Shown piece by piece: positions 33,601 through 35,398 of a stretch of DNA of 35,398 nucleotides. Numbering within the stretch: position 1 is the first letter of the stretch; every line of letters begins with the position of its first letter. The notes under the pieces were generated by a model. That model did not search any database. It was not told the DNA's origin and saw nothing but the letters and a program-made list of their open reading frames with translations. A program made the position numbers and the translations under genes. This DNA comes from an uncultured Eubacteriales bacterium (GTDB lineage: Bacteria > Bacillota > Clostridia > Oscillospirales > Oscillospiraceae), in contig CASFNR010000019.1 in the NCBI GenBank assembly GCA_949296115.1, positions 1-35,398 of the forward strand, read 5' to 3'.

Positions 33601-33715
33601 AATTGGCGATCAGGCTTTTTACAATACCAGCCTGAAGCAAGTTACCATTCCCCGTGGAATCGTTGACCGGGATGATGCCTTCGATGCGGATACCAACGTC
33701 TATTTCTACAAGTGA
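30599..33715 (+). CDS. Transmembrane Ser/Thr kinase with external propeller-like and leucine-rich repeat domains
   Basis: This 1038-residue protein has an N-terminal zinc ribbon (Cys6, 9, 19, 22) and a Hanks-type kinase (about 46-322) with LGQGGFG, Lys75, HRDISPDN (189-196), LDLG (DFG variant, Asp209) and GFSPLEQ. One membrane span (about 329-352) follows. The external part has a DUF5050-like stretch of repeated WIYFxN/LYFxD beta units (about 360-690) and BspA-type leucine-rich repeats (LRR_5, about 790-1030; for example LPKQLEEIGVEAFDSCPNL). The kinase thus faces the cytosol and its sensor the outside, taking the role PASTA repeats have in PrkC. It overlaps the vWA gene by 4 bases and is the last gene before the terminator. 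The ligand is unknown. Confidence 0.93.
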   Translation: MIVNRCWNCMEDVGDNVICPHCGFNPQTAQPNPYALQPNTILHGKYLVGSVLGQGGFGITYIGLDLTLEMKVAIKEYFPMNQATRNSQFSSALQWKEQDGSQTNWRTGCSQFLAEARKMAKINAIPEIVGVRDTFEENNTAYIVMDYVPGVTLKEYVRKNGCLSFSECVELLLPVIAGLDGLHHQGIIHRDISPDNLMITPEGKVYLLDLGAAKDMKDAAAGAAPASKIGFSPLEQNAGGNNIGAWTDVYALAASIYYCVFGKLVPPAMERLEEDTLSFSHKTKKPLTKEQIEVMKKALAVTRELRYQNAMYFYMALRDSIQSKKNTFWWKIAGAVGGALLVAAGIAALLVYKPWLPSVVEWGDPAHGSFFDSDFVTIKEEYLYYVDLDASLVQCVYDSVDQTFYVDNYRVIFSQDEDIAGDGVCGLYRTEDKLIFSYSGGTNSQGELLSSYVYTMDYDGGNISRLFEIDTESSIPQYVRLSNNTEYLYFLKSLNTKKSDDEALVLSLYRYNIQEDTLEQILEDPVMWYTIAEKWIYFNYWDEEAEHYVLCRASLDGDDITVLDTIHSYWNGFYRDGQLYLIQNLNASGVYSPGLVACDADAQPLQEEKGIFGVDWNTVQWTEGGGWIFYSNEGSQEISRIRLDGTENSTILTGYTCGSLNYQNGWLYFTDGMLGEDGSFTPYQAYFAGEDGSWVISCGFEPKTLVDSQGMHYVVRDGQAQIVGYTGTATDVIIPLEFNGYPLNDAVDWDTFTWGVTSNVQFYAQMDPSELTCIRNADGITITGYTGMKTGAYSFVAVPSTIEGTPVVRIDDGVFADCTFTGVYLPKQLEEIGVEAFDSCPNLSHVVFPDTLRLIDDYAFFNCPFEDVEIVLPDGLTHMGKGVFMFSEPKSVYLPASLTNISGGFLAMCGGEYIVDPNHKQMKSEYSVIFSKDSTVLYAFPYDCAGNYVVPDTVKKIYSGTFYGSLLVNVKLPEGLTTIGSSAFMYSTELEKINIPRSVKEIGDQAFYNTSLKQVTIPRGIVDRDDAFDADTNVYFYK

Positions 33716-33833
33716 TGACTCCGGTGTGAACAGGAGGCTTCCTTTGGGAAGCATGCACAGCGCCTTGGGCGCAGCCATGTCCTGTGACAGCCCTTTGGCA
33801 ATTTTTCAGCGCAGCGGCGTTAATTCCATCATG

Positions 33834-33868
33834 AGCAAAGCCCTTGGCAATCCGCCAAGGGCTTTGCT
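33834..33868 (+). terminator. Terminator at the end of the FHA operon
   Basis: A perfect 15-bp stem (AGCAAAGCCCTTGGC / GCCAAGGGCTTTGCT) with an AATCC loop lies about 120 bases after the last stop. It is followed by GTTAGAG, so the T-run is poor. A partial echo of its left arm (AGCCCTTTGGCAATTTTTC) lies at about 33789-33808. No gene is visible in 33716-34001. Confidence 0.7.
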
Positions 33869-33883
33869 GTTAGAGAAAAGACG

Positions 33884-33912
33884 TTGCAATTTCTGCCGAA
33901 ATCTTTTATAAA
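33884..33912 (+). promoter_or_regulatory. Promoter of the cysteine-repeat surface protein gene
   Basis: TTGCAA (33884-33889), a 17-base spacer and TATAAA (33907-33912) lie about 90 bases before the ATG at 34002. Confidence 0.65.
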
Positions 33913-34001
33913 GGATGATGAGAGAGACTGCGGCAATCGGCCTGGCGTGATTTTTGCCTTGGGTTGCGGTTTTGTTTTTTGTCCCAAATGGAGGTAAGCT
34001 T

Positions 34002-34868
34002 ATGAAGAAACGTGTATTGAGCCTGCTGATGGCGGCGGTGCTGGTGCTGTCGTTGGTACCGGCGGGGGCATTGGCCGCTGAGGGCACCCCGGATGGGCAG
34101 AATCTTTCTGCCTGCATCTGTGAAAGCAAGTGTACCGAGGGGAATGTGAATTCTGAGTGCCCGGTGTGCGGTGCCGAGGGTGCAGACCTTTCCGCCTGTC
34201 AGGGCAAGGAGCCGGAGCAGTCCCAGGAGAATGAGAATTCCCCGGCGGAGTCGGAGAAATCCACCTGTATCTGCACCACGAAATGCGCCGAGGGCAGCGT
34301 GAATCCTGACTGCCCGGTGTGCAGCGCAGCAGGTGCCGACTTGGCGGTCTGCGTGGGCGAAGCGTCCCAGCCGGAGCCGCCCCAGGTAACCACCATCAAG
34401 ACCTGGAACTGGATCGGCGGAGACAACCTCAACAATGGCGTCCTGTCCCTGATCGGCGCTGGCGCAGAGAACCCCGTGGACTTTGCCACAGTGGTCTCCC
34501 TGCTGCCCACCGGTATCACTGCCGCGGTGGAGGGCAGCGCCGACCCGGTGGAGTTGATTCTGACCTGGTCCTGCGGGGACTTCCCCAAACAGGCCACCGA
34601 GGGTACATACACCTTTACGGCTGCCCTGCCCGAGGGTTATGCCCTGGGCGAGGAAACAGCGGCCCTCACCGTGCCGGTCATTCTGGGCGGGGCGCAGTTG
34701 CAGGCGGCAGAAGGTGCGCCTAATAGTCTTTATGTTGGCAATTACCAGATTACAAGCGGTGATACGCCAACCTACTTAAAAGCAGGTACAACAGAAGGTA
34801 GCCTGGCAGATGGCAGTGAAAACGATTGGACTGTCAAATACGACCCAGCCACCGTCACCCTGGCCTGA
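34002..34868 (+). CDS. Secreted cysteine-repeat surface protein, N-terminal part (frame ends early)
   Basis: The 288 residues start with a clear signal peptide (1-26, MKKRVLSLLMAAVLVLSL, cleavage near ALAA). Two tandem cysteine-rich units follow (about 36-66 and 87-117; pattern CIC..KC.EG.VN..CPVC...GADL..C), separated by a Glu/Ser spacer. An Ig-like stretch and a module beginning SLYVGNYQITSGDTPTYLKAG come next. The frame stops at TGA 34866-34868 in the middle of what should be a repeat domain. Homologous-looking sequence continues one base out of frame. ATG 34002 follows GGAGG at a spacing of about 8. The protein would be wall-anchored if it continues into the sequence at 1-349. Confidence 0.8.
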   Translation: MKKRVLSLLMAAVLVLSLVPAGALAAEGTPDGQNLSACICESKCTEGNVNSECPVCGAEGADLSACQGKEPEQSQENENSPAESEKSTCICTTKCAEGSVNPDCPVCSAAGADLAVCVGEASQPEPPQVTTIKTWNWIGGDNLNNGVLSLIGAGAENPVDFATVVSLLPTGITAAVEGSADPVELILTWSCGDFPKQATEGTYTFTAALPEGYALGEETAALTVPVILGGAQLQAAEGAPNSLYVGNYQITSGDTPTYLKAGTTEGSLADGSENDWTVKYDPATVTLA

Positions 34869-35398
34869 CCATTACCTCTGACGCCAATTTCAGCTGGTTT
34901 GTGGAAGTTCGGGTGGATGGCAAGGTTCTGACAAAGGACGTGGACTACACCGTCCGGGAAGGCAGCACCATTGTGACCCTGAAACCGGCGTTCCTGCGCA
35001 CCCTGTCCGCGGGGTCCCACACCATTTCCATTGTTTCCCAGAACGGCACGGCGGAAACCAGTTTCAACATTTCCGCTGACATCGCCAGCGCCAAGGTCAC
35101 CCTGGACACTTCTCTGACCTACAACGGCGGCACCCAGACCCAGACCATTGCCTCCGTCACTCTGAACGGCCAGCCCCTGACGGAAGGGAAGGACTACACC
35201 CTGACCACCGCCGGATTCTCCGCCACGGCGGACATCGCCGCTGCTCCCTCCAAGCTGGACTTCAAGGCGGACCGGACCAAGCCCATCAAGGGGCAGGTGG
35301 TCACCTTCTCCGTGACGCCTCAGCTCAAAGGAGATAACCGGTCCTTCCTCCAGCGGCTGCTGGGGATTGACGCTCCCAAGGTGGAGTTCTGGGTGGGC
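34862..35398 (+). pseudogene. Out-of-frame continuation of the surface protein (Ig-like modules)
   Basis: From about 34862 another frame is open to the window end and reads LTITSDANFSWFVEVRVDG, then DYTVREGSTIVTL, then SLTYNGGTQTQTIASVTLNG. These are Ig-like and bacterial repeat modules common in Bacillota surface proteins. It has no start of its own. A single added base near 34865 would join it to the preceding 288 residues. Its frame matches that of bases 1-349 across the terminal overlap, so the full gene would be about 1.7 kb with one break. A sequencing or assembly error in repeats, a collapsed repeat, or a real phase-variable frameshift are all possible. Confidence 0.75.
35347..35398. 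repeat. Terminal direct repeat, copy 2 (identical to 1-52)
   Basis: This is the exact copy of the window's first 52 bases, in the same coding frame. See the entry at 1-52. Confidence 0.95.

Noticed and set aside
19910-33715. The FHA/PP2C/kinase/vWA set as a type VI or type VII secretion regulator
   Set aside because: No Tss, EssC/EccC, WXG100 or other secretion component is found in the window.
29930-33778. A 1282-codon open frame on the minus strand opposite the vWA and LRR-kinase genes
   Set aside because: It mirrors the plus-strand genes, whose domains are clear. No ribosome site or recognisable domain is seen; codon bias in GC-rich genes removes stops from the antisense frame.
33654-33911. 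A small open frame downstream of the LRR kinase
   Set aside because: It runs through the terminator hairpin and lacks a ribosome site; the translation comes largely from the inverted repeat.

Overview
The window looks like chromosomal DNA of a GC-rich gut Bacillota, probably of the Oscillospiraceae/Ruminococcaceae type. The basis is strong AGGAGG-type ribosome binding sites, sigma-A-like promoters, a sortase-type C-terminal anchor, cysteine-rich and Ig-like surface modules, and carbohydrate genes typical of mucin or milk-glycan users. This is inferred from gene content; no rRNA or tRNA gene is present. Bases 1-52 are identical to 35347-35398, and the reading frame crosses that join. The sequence is therefore either a circularly closed contig or a contig whose ends share a repeat. 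No replication, mobilisation or integrase gene is visible.

Region 1 (1-17.3 kb) is metabolic. It opens with the 3' end of a surface protein. Next come minus-strand genes for an amidohydrolase, an SLC13-type anion permease and a LysR regulator. On the plus strand follow a two-gene CHR (chromate/sulfate) transporter and a Cys-type sulfatase. A GH112 galactosyl-N-acetylhexosamine pathway follows: sugar-1-phosphate nucleotidyltransferase, N-acetylhexosamine kinase and AraC regulator on the minus strand, then a lipoprotein sugar-binding protein, two ABC permeases and the GH112 phosphorylase on the plus strand. A radical-SAM anaerobic sulfatase-maturating enzyme closes the region. Together these suggest import and phosphorolysis of Gal-beta-1,3-HexNAc disaccharides, with sulfatase activity on sulfated host glycans.

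Region 2 (17.4-18.5 kb) is a small AT-richer scar. It holds a decayed Cro/CI-type HTH gene, an intact AAC(6')-like acetyltransferase and the 3' remnant of an IS256-family transposase.

Region 3 (18.5-33.7 kb) is the most unusual part. A divergent gene encodes an exported cohesin/DUF5648-like protein. Behind a strong promoter lie ten tightly packed genes in one direction, and seven of them carry an FHA (phosphothreonine-binding) domain. In order they are a PrsW-type intramembrane protease fused to FHA; a membrane protein with an unknown external domain and FHA; a trypsin-like external protease with TM and FHA; two zinc-ribbon/FHA adaptors; a two-TM receptor-like PP2C phosphatase; a soluble kinase-FHA; a soluble PP2C; an external von Willebrand A domain with TM and FHA; and a transmembrane kinase with an external beta-propeller-like region and BspA-type leucine-rich repeats. 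I read this as a self-contained transmembrane Ser/Thr phosphorylation system with extracellular sensing or proteolytic modules. I do not recognise it as a named, characterised system.

Region 4 (33.8 kb-end) has a terminator, a promoter and the start of a secreted cysteine-repeat/Ig-like surface protein. Its frame breaks near 34866 and continues in another frame to the window end, where it joins the anchor at the window start if the contig is circular.
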